Assembly (NCBI RefSeq): GCF_036013525.1
Contig: NZ_CP107853.1
Span: forward strand, 5,208,001 to 5,272,000
Direction: 5' to 3'
DNA length: 64,000 bases
DNA from: Nonomuraea sp. NBC_00507
Lineage (GTDB): Bacteria; Actinomycetota; Actinomycetes; Streptosporangiales; Streptosporangiaceae
The notes below the pieces were generated by a model that did no database searches, was not told the DNA's origin, and saw nothing but the letters and a program-made list of their open reading frames with translations. Both the position numbers and the translations under genes were made by a program. This document shows, in pieces, positions 1 to 8,048 of this stretch (positions are counted from its first letter, which is position 1; each line of letters starts with the position of its first letter).

Positions 1-660
1 CTGCGGCTGGCCGAGTCGTACGTGGTCGCCGTGGCCCGCGGCATGCGCGACGGCGACGAGGAACGCATCGAGCGTGACCTGATCGCCCGCTTCGGCTCGC
101 ACAACGTGCTGGTCGCCGTGCGCGACGGGCTGCTGGTGTGCGTGACGCCCGCGACGTTGCCGGCCGCCGTGGGGGAGTTCACCCACCACGTACGCACCCG
201 CTTCCCTGCCGGGTGGCGGGTCGGCGTCGGCCGGGCGCACCGGGGGCCCGGCGGCGTGGTGACCTCCTTCAGGGAGGCGGCCGACGCCCTGGGGCTGGCG
301 GACGGGCTGGGCCTGCGCGCGGACGTGGTCAAGGCCGCCGACCTGCTGGTGTTCCCCGTGCTGCTGAGGGACAGGAGCGCCATCGAAGACCTGGTCACCA
401 GCGTGCTGAGCCCGCTGCTCGAGGCGCGCGGCGGGCACCAGCCGCTGCTGGAGACGCTGGAGGCGATCTTCGCCTCGCAGGGTAATCAGACGGCCGCCGC
501 GCGGCGGCTGGGGCTCAGCACGCGGGCGGTGACGTACCGGCTGGAACGCATCCGCCGCCTGACCGGCTTCTCACCCGACGACCCCACGCAGCGTTTCACC
601 CTGGAGACCGCGGTGCTCGGCGCTCGCCTGCTGGGCTGGCCCAACGGGTTCAGTCGCTGA
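1..660 (+). CDS. PucR-family transcriptional regulator, C-terminal part
   Basis: The frame is open from the first base, so the true start lies outside the window; 219 codons are visible. The last 60 or so residues carry the PucR C-terminal helix-turn-helix (TAAARRLGLSTRAVTYRLER, then IRRLTG), the DNA-binding module of PucR/CdaR regulators. The preceding ~150 residues fit the GGDEF-like central domain of that family. Such proteins sense catabolic substrates (purines, sugar acids, amino acids), but nothing here names the ligand. The stop overlaps the end of the convergent LysE-type gene by 11 bases, so no terminator separates them. The family call is firm; the regulon is unknown. Confidence 0.85.
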   Translation: MRLAESYVVAVARGMRDGDEERIERDLIARFGSHNVLVAVRDGLLVCVTPATLPAAVGEFTHHVRTRFPAGWRVGVGRAHRGPGGVVTSFREAADALGLADGLGLRADVVKAADLLVFPVLLRDRSAIEDLVTSVLSPLLEARGGHQPLLETLEAIFASQGNQTAAARRLGLSTRAVTYRLERIRRLTGFSPDDPTQRFTLETAVLGARLLGWPNGFSR

Positions 661-1270
661 CGGCCAGCCGCACGCCGAACCCGACGATCACGACCCCCGT
701 CAGCCGGTCCAGGAACCGCCGCACCCCCGGGGACCTTAGGAACCCGCTCATCAGCGACGCGAACCCGATCAGCGCCGCGCTCCACACCAGCCCCTCGGCC
801 ACGTGCACGCCCGCCAGCAGCAACCCCATGACGGCGTGCGGCGCCTCGTCCGGGATGAACTGCGGCAACATGGCCACGTAGAACGCCCCGACCTTGGGGT
901 TGAGCAGGTTCGTCATGAGCCCGCGCCCGAATCCCTTCCCGAACCCGACCTCCTGCGGTTGCTCGGGCAACTCCTGGGCGTCGTGCCTGGTCAGGACCAT
1001 GCGCAGCCCCATCCACACCAGGTAAGCCGCCCCCGCCCAGCGCAGCGCGGTGTACGCCGGCTGCGAGGCCGCCAGCAGCGCCGACAGCCCCGCCGCGGTC
1101 AGCAGGCCCCAGAGGAGCGTGCCGAGCTGGATGCCCAGCGTCACCCCCCAGGCCGGCCGCCTCCCGGCCACCAACGACGTCCGCAGGATCAGGGCCGTGT
1201 CCAGGCCCGGGGTGATGGTCAGCAGAGCCACCACGGCGGCGAACGACCAGACAGATCCCGCGATGTCCAT
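650..1270 (-). CDS. LysE/RhtB-family amino-acid exporter
   Basis: This 206-residue protein has about six hydrophobic segments and the family's N-terminal signature (LLTITPGLDTALILRTSLVAG) and the NLLNPKVGAFYVAMLPQFI stretch in the middle, as in LysE/RhtB translocators that pump amino acids or homoserine lactones out of the cell. Its length is normal for the family (about 205). It follows the quinone-oxidoreductase gene on the same strand with only 5 bases between, so the two are probably co-transcribed; no functional link between them is obvious. The substrate cannot be read from the sequence. Confidence 0.85.
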   Translation of the reverse strand: MDIAGSVWSFAAVVALLTITPGLDTALILRTSLVAGRRPAWGVTLGIQLGTLLWGLLTAAGLSALLAASQPAYTALRWAGAAYLVWMGLRMVLTRHDAQELPEQPQEVGFGKGFGRGLMTNLLNPKVGAFYVAMLPQFIPDEAPHAVMGLLLAGVHVAEGLVWSAALIGFASLMSGFLRSPGVRRFLDRLTGVVIVGFGVRLAVSD

Positions 1271-1275
1271 GGACG

Positions 1276-2223
1276 TCAGGGTATGAGAAGCAGCTTTCCG
1301 GTGGTACGGCGGGCCGCCAGATCGTCGTGCGCCTGCCGCGCGTCGGCCAGCGCGTAGCGGTGCGAGACGTTGATCGTGAGCTGCCCGGACGCGATCCAGC
1401 CGAACAGGTCGGACGCGCGCTGGAGCAACTCCGCGCGCTCGGCGATGTAATGCGCGAGCGTGGGCCTCGTCAGGAAGAGCGAGCCCTGCTTGTTGAGCGT
1501 CTGCGGATCCACCGGCGGCACCGGGCCGCTGGCCGCGCCGTACAGGGCCATGAGGCCGCGCGGACGCAGCGCCTCCAGCCCGCCGTCGAACGTGGTCGCG
1601 CCGACGCCGTCGTACACGACGTTGATCGAGCCGCGCAGCGCCTCGGCGAAGCTGTCGTACCGCAGCACCTCGTCCGCGCCGGCCTCGCGGGCGAGTTTCT
1701 CCTTCTCGCTGGAGGAGACCGTCGTGGAGACCTGGGCGCCCTTGAGCTTGGCGAGCTGGATCAGCAGTTGCCCCATGCCGCCCGCGCCCGCGTGGATGAG
1801 GACCTGGTCGCCCTCCTTGACCACGTACGTGGAGTGCGTCAGGTAATGGGCGGTCAGGCCCTGCAACATCGCCGCGGCCGCCACCTCGGCGGGCACCCCG
1901 TCCGGCACCGGCACCACCCGATCGGCCGGGACCACGGCCTTCTCGGTGTAGCTGCCCAGCACACTGGCCCAGGCCACGGTGTCGCCCACGGCCACGTCCC
2001 GCACCCCCGGCCCGACGGCCGACACGGTCCCCGCGCCCTCGGAGCCGATCGTGGTGGGGAGGGGGAGCGGGTAGGCGCCCGAACGGTGGTAGATGTCGAT
2101 GAAGTTGACGCCGCTGGCGGCGACGTCCACGACGACCTCGCCGTCACCGGGGACCGGATCGGGACGTTCGGCGTATTCGAGAACCTCTGGGCCGCCGGGG
2201 GCGGAGACGATGATGGCATGCAT
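1276..2223 (-). CDS. NADPH:quinone oxidoreductase (zinc-free MDR family)
   Basis: A 315-residue medium-chain dehydrogenase/reductase without zinc ligands. The N-terminal GroES-like half begins MHAIIVSAPGGPEVLEY; the NADPH-binding half shows HAGAGGMGQLLIQLAK (around residue 145), as in Qor proteins that reduce quinones one electron at a time. The start was placed at the ATG at 2221-2223 because homologues begin there; the 36 in-frame codons further upstream are Pro/Arg-rich and unlikely to be translated. It leads a probable two-gene operon with the LysE-type exporter. Confidence 0.87.
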   Translation of the reverse strand: MHAIIVSAPGGPEVLEYAERPDPVPGDGEVVVDVAASGVNFIDIYHRSGAYPLPLPTTIGSEGAGTVSAVGPGVRDVAVGDTVAWASVLGSYTEKAVVPADRVVPVPDGVPAEVAAAAMLQGLTAHYLTHSTYVVKEGDQVLIHAGAGGMGQLLIQLAKLKGAQVSTTVSSSEKEKLAREAGADEVLRYDSFAEALRGSINVVYDGVGATTFDGGLEALRPRGLMALYGAASGPVPPVDPQTLNKQGSLFLTRPTLAHYIAERAELLQRASDLFGWIASGQLTINVSHRYALADARQAHDDLAARRTTGKLLLIP

Positions 2224-2412
2224 GCCCCTAGTCAACTCCGCCCGCCGCCGCCCATGCCACCCGGGGCCCGCATGTGCAGGTGCAGCCGACACACAAGCAC
2301 CTACCGGCCCAATCGGACAGGGCCGCTCCATGCACGCGCACCGAGGCGACCTGACCCTGGGCCCAGGTGGGACCAGTCAGGCTCAAGAGGGTTCCAAGAA
2401 GCTCCGTGTTGC

Positions 2413-2601
2413 ATGATGCTCATGAGAACTCGTATGTCATCCATGTCCCGCGGTGCCCGCCGAGCCTTGGCGCTGGCCCTTCTCGCCGTGACCACCGTCA
2501 TCACCATCGGGGTGACGAGCGCACCTGCTCAGGCCATGCCTAACGAGTGGTACCGCTGCTGGATCTCGGGCCACGGCTGGATGTGGTGCATGGACGTCTA
2601 A
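2413..2601 (+). CDS. Small secreted Trp-rich peptide (unknown function)
   Basis: This 62-residue product is not a recognised family. Residues 1-41 are a clear Sec signal peptide: a basic start (RTRMSSMSRGARR), a hydrophobic core (ALALALLAVTTVITIGV) and an SAPAQA cleavage site. The mature peptide would be only ~21 residues, beginning MPNEWYRCW and ending WMWCMDV, with four Trp and two Cys nine residues apart that could form one disulfide. Several in-frame ATGs (2413, 2422, 2434, 2443) are possible starts. A strong hairpin terminator follows 14 bases after the stop, which supports a real monocistronic gene. Confidence 0.6.
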   Translation: MMLMRTRMSSMSRGARRALALALLAVTTVITIGVTSAPAQAMPNEWYRCWISGHGWMWCMDV

Positions 2602-2615
2602 GGCCGAACCGAACC

Positions 2616-2642
2616 GCCGCCCTCCCGTGTGGGGAGGGCGGC
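2616..2642 (+). terminator. Rho-independent-like terminator after the small peptide gene
   Basis: An 11-bp perfect stem (GCCGCCCTCCC with GGGAGGGCGGC) and a 5-base loop, followed by TTCTTCGT. It stands 14 bases after the peptide stop and between convergent genes, so it may serve both strands. Confidence 0.75.
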
Positions 2643-2693
2643 TTCTTCGTGTTGAGGGCGGACCGGGGCGCCGGCTGCCCGGCCTGCGCTCGG

Positions 2694-3584
2694 TCAGCCG
2701 AGGCGAGCCAGGGCGCCGGCTTCCAGCGCCACCCAGATCGCCCCGTCAGGCCCCACCGTCAGCCCATGAGGCTCGGCCTTCCGGACACCGTCACCCTCTC
2801 CCGCCACCCCTTTCTCCGGCAGCCGCGGAAGAGGATGCTCTTCGATGATGCCGTCGGTGGTGATGCGCCCGACGCGGTCGGCGGCCCACTCGGTGAACCA
2901 CAGGGCGCCGTCGGGACCGGCGACGATCGCATGCGGTCGTGACTCCTGGTCGGGAAGCGGGAATTCCTCGATCTTCCCCGACACGTCGATCCGCCCCACC
3001 TGACCAGCACCGATCTCAACGAACCACAACGCCTCATCGGGCCCGCACGTGATCCCCACCGGCCCGGCGGCCTCCGTGGGAAGCGGATGGACGACCACGT
3101 CACCCTCCAGCGAGACCCGTCCCACCGCGTTGCCCTGGTTGAGCGTGAACCACATCGCACCGTCCGGCCCCGCCGTGATGAACGCCGGCATCCCGCCGCC
3201 CTCCACCGGCACCTCGAACTCCGCCAACGACCCATCCGTCGCGATGCGCCCGATCCTTCCGCTCCGCATCTGCGTGAACCACATGGCGCCGTCCGGACCC
3301 GCGGCGATCCCGTACGGCGAGTCCGCCGCGTGCGTGGTCACCTGCCCGTCGGCGGTGATACGGCAGACCCGTCCGCCCTTGCCTTCCGCGAACCACATCG
3401 CTCCGTCGGGTCCGGGCGCGATCACGGTCGGCTGGCCGTCGGCCGGGTCGAGCTGGTGGATCACCGGCTCCTGGCCGGGCATCAGCCTGCCGATCCGTCC
3501 CTCGTGGACGAGCGTGAACCAGAGGGCCCCGTCCGTCCCCGTGGCGATGCCGTACGGCGCGCCGGCGTCGATCCTGGTCAACAT
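2694..3584 (-). CDS. vgb: Virginiamycin B lyase-like protein (streptogramin B inactivation)
   Basis: A 296-residue seven-bladed propeller with the repeated GPDGA(L/M)WF motif, about the length of characterised Vgb lyases (~295-299), which linearise streptogramin B depsipeptides by C-O bond elimination. The active-site set of S. aureus Vgb (His228, Glu268, His270, Glu284) has counterparts here: His of RPHAI (~218), Glu and His of EPHG (~271, ~273) and Glu of VALE (~287), with the same E-x-H and H-to-E spacing. The start is the ATG at 3582-3584, which overlaps the stop of an ABC-F remnant. Paralogous propellers of other function exist, so substrate specificity is inferred. Confidence 0.8.
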   Translation of the reverse strand: MLTRIDAGAPYGIATGTDGALWFTLVHEGRIGRLMPGQEPVIHQLDPADGQPTVIAPGPDGAMWFAEGKGGRVCRITADGQVTTHAADSPYGIAAGPDGAMWFTQMRSGRIGRIATDGSLAEFEVPVEGGGMPAFITAGPDGAMWFTLNQGNAVGRVSLEGDVVVHPLPTEAAGPVGITCGPDEALWFVEIGAGQVGRIDVSGKIEEFPLPDQESRPHAIVAGPDGALWFTEWAADRVGRITTDGIIEEHPLPRLPEKGVAGEGDGVRKAEPHGLTVGPDGAIWVALEAGALARLG

Positions 3585-3880
3585 ATGCGTCCTCCCGAGA
3601 GGTGGAGTTCTTTGCCCCGGAAACGCCGCGTGAGCGCCCGGTCGTGCGACACCACGACCGGCGTGCCGCGGTAGCCGACGTCGCCGGACACGACGACCTC
3701 GCCGTCGTCGTGGCGCTCGACCCCGGCCAGCAGCCGGAGCAGCGTGGACGTGCCAGAGCCGTTTTCGCCGACGATGCCCGCGCGCTCGCCGGGCTTCACG
3801 GACAGGGTCAGCTCGGTGAGCACGGCACGCTCGCCGTAGGACTTGGAAACACTTTGGAGGTGGATCAGGATGGAACTCCA
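3578..3880 (-). pseudogene. Internally deleted ABC-F (antibiotic-resistance type) ATPase remnant
   Basis: Reading backwards, the frame gives the start of an ABC-F protein (HLQSVSKSYGERAVLTELTL, then GERAGIVGENGSG) and, after only ~35 more residues, its C-terminal H-loop and tail (TPVVVSHDRALTRRFRGKEL). A full ABC-F has two ATPase domains and ~530 residues; here ~100 remain, so most of both domains is missing in frame. The Walker A lysine is also replaced (GSGTST instead of GSGKST). No good start codon is visible. The stop (3578-3580) overlaps the vgb ATG, so the fragment still sits in operon position, and may survive only as a translated leader. Confidence 0.8.
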
Positions 3881-3882
3881 AT

Positions 3883-3945
3883 CGCAACTGATGTAGCTTT
3901 AGTCTCTCATGGGAGAGACATCAAACGCAACTGGAGTAGTTTTTG
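3883..3945. promoter_or_regulatory. Operator/promoter region between ABC-F remnant and TetR gene
   Basis: A perfect dyad (GTCTCTC-ATGG-GAGAGAC, 3902-3919) is flanked by two direct copies of CGCAACTGNNGTAG (3883-3896 and 3926-3939; 16 of 20 bases match over the longer unit). The region is markedly AT-richer than its surroundings and separates divergent genes. This is the layout expected for a TetR autoregulator controlling its neighbour; binding itself is inferred. Confidence 0.55.
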
Positions 3946-4533
3946 GGAGCGAGCGGCAAGCGTCCCGGAGGGCGGAGCGCGCGGGTGCGCGACGCCGTGC
4001 GGCAGGCCACGCTGGGGGAGTTGGCCGAGCACGGCTATACGGGGTTGACGGTCGAGCGGGTGGCCGAGCGGTCAGGCGTGCACAAGACGACCGTCTACCG
4101 GCGCTGGGGCAGCGTCGAGGGGCTGATCTCCGACGCGCTGGAGCTGGCCAAGGACGAGCCGTGGCCGATCCCCGACACCGGCACGATCCAGGGTGATCTG
4201 CGGGGGATCGTCCAGCTCGTCCGTTCCGGCTTCGCGGACCCCGAGCTGGGCCCGGTGTCGTCGGCCTTCGTGGCCGCGGCCGTGCAGAACGCGGAGGCGG
4301 CCCGGGCGCTGCACGAGTTCTTCGTCGCCAGGCATGATCAGTCGGCCGAGGTCGTGCGCCGGGCGATCGCCCGGGGCGAGCTGCCGGACGTCGTGGACGT
4401 CAGGGAAGTGATCAGGGTCGCTGTGGCGCCCGTCTACTACCGGTTGTTCGTGGCCCACGAGCAGGTGACGGAGCAGGACGCCGACCGCGCCGCCGACGCC
4501 GCCCTGGCCGCGGCCCGCGCCGGCGTGCTGTAG
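3943..4533 (+). CDS. TetR-family repressor
   Basis: A 196-residue TetR protein. The N-terminal helix-turn-helix is clear (VERVAERSGVHKTTVYRRWG, residues ~40-60); the C-terminal ligand domain is not specific. The TTG at 3943 is chosen because an in-frame stop lies at 3937-3939 and CTGGAG sits 6 bases upstream; no ATG or GTG lies in frame before the helix-turn-helix except short alternatives. It faces the ABC-F remnant and vgb, and by position is the likely local repressor. Confidence 0.82.
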   Translation: MGASGKRPGGRSARVRDAVRQATLGELAEHGYTGLTVERVAERSGVHKTTVYRRWGSVEGLISDALELAKDEPWPIPDTGTIQGDLRGIVQLVRSGFADPELGPVSSAFVAAAVQNAEAARALHEFFVARHDQSAEVVRRAIARGELPDVVDVREVIRVAVAPVYYRLFVAHEQVTEQDADRAADAALAAARAGVL

Positions 4534-4551
4534 GAGTCCTGCGGCCGGCGC

Positions 4552-6201
4552 CTAGGAATCCTCTTTCGTCCCGCGCAGCTCGAAGTCGTCGAACGTGGTC
4601 TTCAGCACGGAGTCGCTGCCCTTCGGCGTGCGCGCGAACAGGCCGACGAACCCGTTCCCGATGCCGTTGGGATCGTCCACCTCGTGGATCTGCTTGTCGT
4701 TCACCCACATCGTCAGCCGCACGGCCGACCCGCGCTGCTCGCAGGAGGCCACGATGCGGACCGGTTTGCCGATCACGTCGTCGACTGGGACCGGCTGGGC
4801 CAGCGTGCCGCCCGCCCCGTCGACGATGCGCCGGATCCTGGCCATCCCCTTCGTGTCGAGCCCGAACTCGTAGTAGGTGTCGTCATCGTCGGAGTTATGA
4901 CAGTAGACGCCGTATTCGCCGGTGCCCGACGATCGCTTGACGTCGGCGGTGACGCCGACGACGACGCTCGAGGGCAACATCGGGGTCGGCGTGGCCGAAG
5001 GGTCGGGCGTGGTCGTGGGCGTGGCGACGAGGAAGGGGATGGGTGCCTTCGCCCACCGCTCCTCGTAGCCGTTCTCCACGTCCAGCCCGTACGTGCCGTC
5101 GGTGCGGTAGCCGTAGCTGGTGGACGCCTCGGGATCGTACGTGCCGCTCCAGCCGCCAGAGGTCTGGGTGAAGTCCTCCGCGTAGAGCACGCCCAGATCG
5201 GGCGGGCCGCTCGGGCCGAGCACGCTCCAGGCGGCCACGCCGGCGCCAGCCAGGAGGACGGCGGCGCCCGCGACAGCCCCGTACAGCTTGCCGCGGCCCG
5301 CCTTCTTCTCCGGCCGGACCTCCGTGTACGCCGCGGTGGCCTGCTGCCAGGCCACCTGCACGGTGTGCGCGGCCTGCTCGGGGCCGGCCGACCGCCCGAC
5401 GAGGTGGTCGAGCAGCTGCTGGGCGGTGGGCCGCGTGGCCGGGTCCTTGCGCAGCGCCGCCGCGACCAGCTCGCGCAGGCCGGGGTCGACGGCGTCGAGG
5501 TTGGGCTCGGTGTTGAGCACCTGGTAGACGATCGCCGGCAGCGTGTCCCCGCCGAAGGGGGCCCGCCCGCTGGCGGCGAACGCGATCAGGGATCCCCACG
5601 AGAACACGTCGCAGGTCGGCGAGATCGGGTCGCCCCGCAGCACCTCGGGCGCCATGTAGCGGGGCGTGCCGATCAGCTCGCCGGTGCCCGTGACACCGCC
5701 CAGCGTGTCGAGCGCCCGCGCGATGCCGAAGTCGATCACGCGCGGGCCGACCGGGGACAGCAGCACGTTCGACGGCTTGAGGTCCCTGTGCACCACTCCC
5801 GCCCCGTGGATGGCGGTGAGCGCGGTGGCCACGCCGACGGCCAGCGCGTCCAGGCTGGAGCCGCGGAGCGGGCCCGACTGGCGTACGGCCTGCTCCAGGT
5901 TGGGTCCTGGCACGTATTCCGTGACCACGTAGAGCTGGTCGCCGTCGAGCGCGGCCTCGAGCACCGCGGCCGTGCAGAACCTGCGCACCCGCCGCGCGGC
6001 GTCGGCCTCCCTGCGAAAGCGCATGCGGAACTGCTCGTGCTGGGTCAGCTCGGGGTTGATCACCTTGACGGCGACCTGCTGCCCGGCAGGATCCTCGGCG
6101 AGATGGACCGTGCCCATCCCGCCTTGGCCCAGCACGCTGAGCAATCTGTAGCGCCCGATGTGGGAGGTTTTACCACTCACGGCGGGCAAGCTTACCGACA
6201 C
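4552..6201 (-). CDS. Membrane serine/threonine protein kinase
   Basis: A 549-residue PknB-type kinase: Gly-rich loop GQGGMG (~25), catalytic-site Lys in VAVKVI, HRDLKPSN, DFGIA and a MAPE activation-loop end. A single membrane helix (~305-327) is followed by an extracellular domain of ~220 residues rich in Thr/Pro at first (TPTTTPDPSATPTP) and then beta-rich, resembling concanavalin-like/DUF1080 sugar-binding folds. It probably senses an extracellular ligand and phosphorylates cytoplasmic targets. The GTG at 6199-6201 is used; the GTG at 6178-6180 is an equally good start. It overlaps the end of the HAD gene. Confidence 0.9.
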   Translation of the reverse strand: MSVSLPAVSGKTSHIGRYRLLSVLGQGGMGTVHLAEDPAGQQVAVKVINPELTQHEQFRMRFRREADAARRVRRFCTAAVLEAALDGDQLYVVTEYVPGPNLEQAVRQSGPLRGSSLDALAVGVATALTAIHGAGVVHRDLKPSNVLLSPVGPRVIDFGIARALDTLGGVTGTGELIGTPRYMAPEVLRGDPISPTCDVFSWGSLIAFAASGRAPFGGDTLPAIVYQVLNTEPNLDAVDPGLRELVAAALRKDPATRPTAQQLLDHLVGRSAGPEQAAHTVQVAWQQATAAYTEVRPEKKAGRGKLYGAVAGAAVLLAGAGVAAWSVLGPSGPPDLGVLYAEDFTQTSGGWSGTYDPEASTSYGYRTDGTYGLDVENGYEERWAKAPIPFLVATPTTTPDPSATPTPMLPSSVVVGVTADVKRSSGTGEYGVYCHNSDDDDTYYEFGLDTKGMARIRRIVDGAGGTLAQPVPVDDVIGKPVRIVASCEQRGSAVRLTMWVNDKQIHEVDDPNGIGNGFVGLFARTPKGSDSVLKTTFDDFELRGTKEDS

Positions 6202-6985
6202 GGCCCGGTTCGGCGCAGGCCCCTCGTACGCGGTCGAGCGACGGCAGGCCGTTCCCCGGCTCCACCACGAGCACGCGGCACCCCGCCTCCCGGGCCGACC
6301 TGACGCCTACCGGGCTGTCCTCGACGGCGACGCAGCGTGCCGGGACCGTGCCGAGCCGCCGGGCGGCTTCCAGGTACGGGTCCGGGTGCGGCTTGCCGCG
6401 GGCCGTGTCCTCGTTCGTGATCACCAGGTCGAACGCGTGGTTCAGGCGGGGGAGCACCAGATCGACCACGCGCCGCGGGGAGGCGGTGACCAGCGCCGTC
6501 GGGATGGCGGCGGCGGCCAGGCCGTCGAGGAGCTCGCGGGCGCCGGGCATGAGCGTGACATCCGCCGCGACCCGGTCGGCGAAGGTGTCGGTCAGCCGCC
6601 CGGCCACCGCCCCGAACGCCCGCCTGGCCGTGTCGTCCGGGATCGCGCGTCCGGGCACATCGTCCGGGATCGCGCGTCCGGGCACATCGTCCGGGACCGG
6701 GGGCACGGGCGGTTCGTCCCGCACCAGGTAAGCGGCCACGTCCTCGACGGTGTGACCGTGAACGTGCGGCACGTCGGCCGGGCTCAGGCGGCGGCCGAGG
6801 GATTCGGCGACGGTGGCGGCCGCCTGCCACCACAGTCCCTCGGTGTCGACGAGGGTCCCGTCCATGTCCAGCAGCACAGCGTCGGGCCCAGGCCCTGCGG
6901 GCTCCGCGGGGGGCGAGCTGGGCTCGGGGGCCGGGAACGGAGCGCCGGGCCGGTCAGGTCGGCGGCCGCCGGGGTCAGACGGCAT
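6170..6985 (-). CDS. HAD-superfamily phosphatase (beta-phosphoglucomutase-like)
   Basis: A 271-residue HAD hydrolase with nucleophile motif DMDGTLVDTE (~40), Thr motif LVTASP and the acidic motif VEDSPVGV; an alpha-helical cap lies between. The N-terminal ~34 residues are Pro-rich and may not all be translated. The cap holds a duplicated nine-residue block (PDDVPGRAI), matching a 27-base tandem duplication in the DNA. Its ATG overlaps the stop of the ABC ATPase by 11 bases, which points to translational coupling and a role in processing the imported substrate, perhaps a phosphate ester or phosphonate-derived product. Confidence 0.8.
   Translation of the reverse strand: MPSDPGGRRPDRPGAPFPAPEPSSPPAEPAGPGPDAVLLDMDGTLVDTEGLWWQAAATVAESLGRRLSPADVPHVHGHTVEDVAAYLVRDEPPVPPVPDDVPGRAIPDDVPGRAIPDDTARRAFGAVAGRLTDTFADRVAADVTLMPGARELLDGLAAAAIPTALVTASPRRVVDLVLPRLNHAFDLVITNEDTARGKPHPDPYLEAARRLGTVPARCVAVEDSPVGVRSAREAGCRVLVVEPGNGLPSLDRVRGACAEPGRVGKLARREW
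6633..6690. repeat. 27-base in-frame tandem duplication
   Basis: Two exact 27-base copies (6633-6659 and 6660-6686) followed by the start of a third. They lie in the cap region of the HAD gene and encode repeated PDDVPGRAI, preserving the frame. Confidence 0.85.
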
Positions 6986-8048
6986 CGGCGGCCACGACGG
7001 GTACGGGGACCGTGACCGTGCGGGCGGCCACCAGCACCGGCCGCTCCACCAGCCGGACCGCGACCCGCGTGCCGGGCCCGAGCGTGGCGGCCTCGTGCCC
7101 GGGCACGTCCGCGAGGACCTCCCCGCCCTCCACCGCCAGCCGGAGCCGTACGGAGGCGCCGCGGAAGGACGCGGTGACCACCTCGGCGGCCCCGTCCTCG
7201 TCCGGGATGACCCGCACCGCTTCCGGACGGATCAGCACGTCCACGGACGGATCCGCAGGAACGGCCCCATCCACGGGCAGGAGCTGCCCGAGCACGGATA
7301 CTTGATCCCCGGTGACATGCCCGGCCAGGTGGTTCATCGTGCCGACGAACTCCGCCACGAACGGCGTGGCCGGCCGGTCGTAGACCTCGGCCGGTGAACC
7401 CACCTGTTCGAGCCGCCCGTCACGCAGCACCGCCACCCGGTCGGCGACCGACAGGGCCTCCTCCTGGTCGTGGGTGACGAAGATGGTGGTGATGCCGAGG
7501 TCCAGCTGGAGGCGGCGGATCTCCTCACGCAGCGCCACGCGTACCTTGGCGTCCAGCGCCGACAGTGGCTCGTCCAGCAGCAGCACCCGCGGCTCCAAGG
7601 CGAGCGCGCGGGCCAGGGCGACGCGTTGCTGCTGCCCGCCGGACAGCTGGTGCGGGTAGCGGTCGGCGTGCTGGGGGAGCCCGACGAGCTCCAGCAGCTC
7701 GTCCGCCTTGGCGTGCCGCACCGCCGCGGGCGCCTTGCGCACCCGCAGGCCGAAAGCGACGTTGTCGCGGGCGTTGAGGTTGGGGAAGAGGGAGTAGGAC
7801 TGGAAGACCATGCCCGCGTCCCGCTTGTTGGCCGGGACGTTCGTGATGTCCTTGCCGTCCACCAGCACCGCGCCCGAGTCCGGCCGCTCGAAGCCGGCCA
7901 CGCACCGCAGCGCCGTCGTCTTGCCGCAGCCCGAGGGCCCGAGCAGGGCGACGAACTCGCCGGGCGCGATGACCAGGTCGAGGCCGTCCAGCGCGACCGT
8001 CTTGCCGAACTCCCGCCGGAGCCCGCGGAACTCCACCGATGCGGTCAT
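6975..8048 (-). CDS. ABC importer ATPase (PotA/FbpC/PhnT type)
   Basis: A 357-residue ATPase with Walker A GPSGCGKTT, signature LSGGQQQR, Walker B LLLDEPLSALD and the switch His in FVTHDQEEA. A C-terminal TOBE-like region (~280-345) is present, as in importers of polyamines, iron or 2-aminoethylphosphonate. It drives the two permeases encoded just upstream: its start overlaps the permease stop by 4 bases (8045-8048). The family is certain; the transported compound is not. Confidence 0.92.
   Translation of the reverse strand: MTASVEFRGLRREFGKTVALDGLDLVIAPGEFVALLGPSGCGKTTALRCVAGFERPDSGAVLVDGKDITNVPANKRDAGMVFQSYSLFPNLNARDNVAFGLRVRKAPAAVRHAKADELLELVGLPQHADRYPHQLSGGQQQRVALARALALEPRVLLLDEPLSALDAKVRVALREEIRRLQLDLGITTIFVTHDQEEALSVADRVAVLRDGRLEQVGSPAEVYDRPATPFVAEFVGTMNHLAGHVTGDQVSVLGQLLPVDGAVPADPSVDVLIRPEAVRVIPDEDGAAEVVTASFRGASVRLRLAVEGGEVLADVPGHEAATLGPGTRVAVRLVERPVLVAARTVTVPVPVVAADAV

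Noticed and set aside
3578..3823. Treating the 81-codon frame before vgb as a functional small ABC protein
   Set aside because: It lacks signature, Walker B and a second cassette, and its Walker A lysine is lost; it is a decayed ABC-F remnant.
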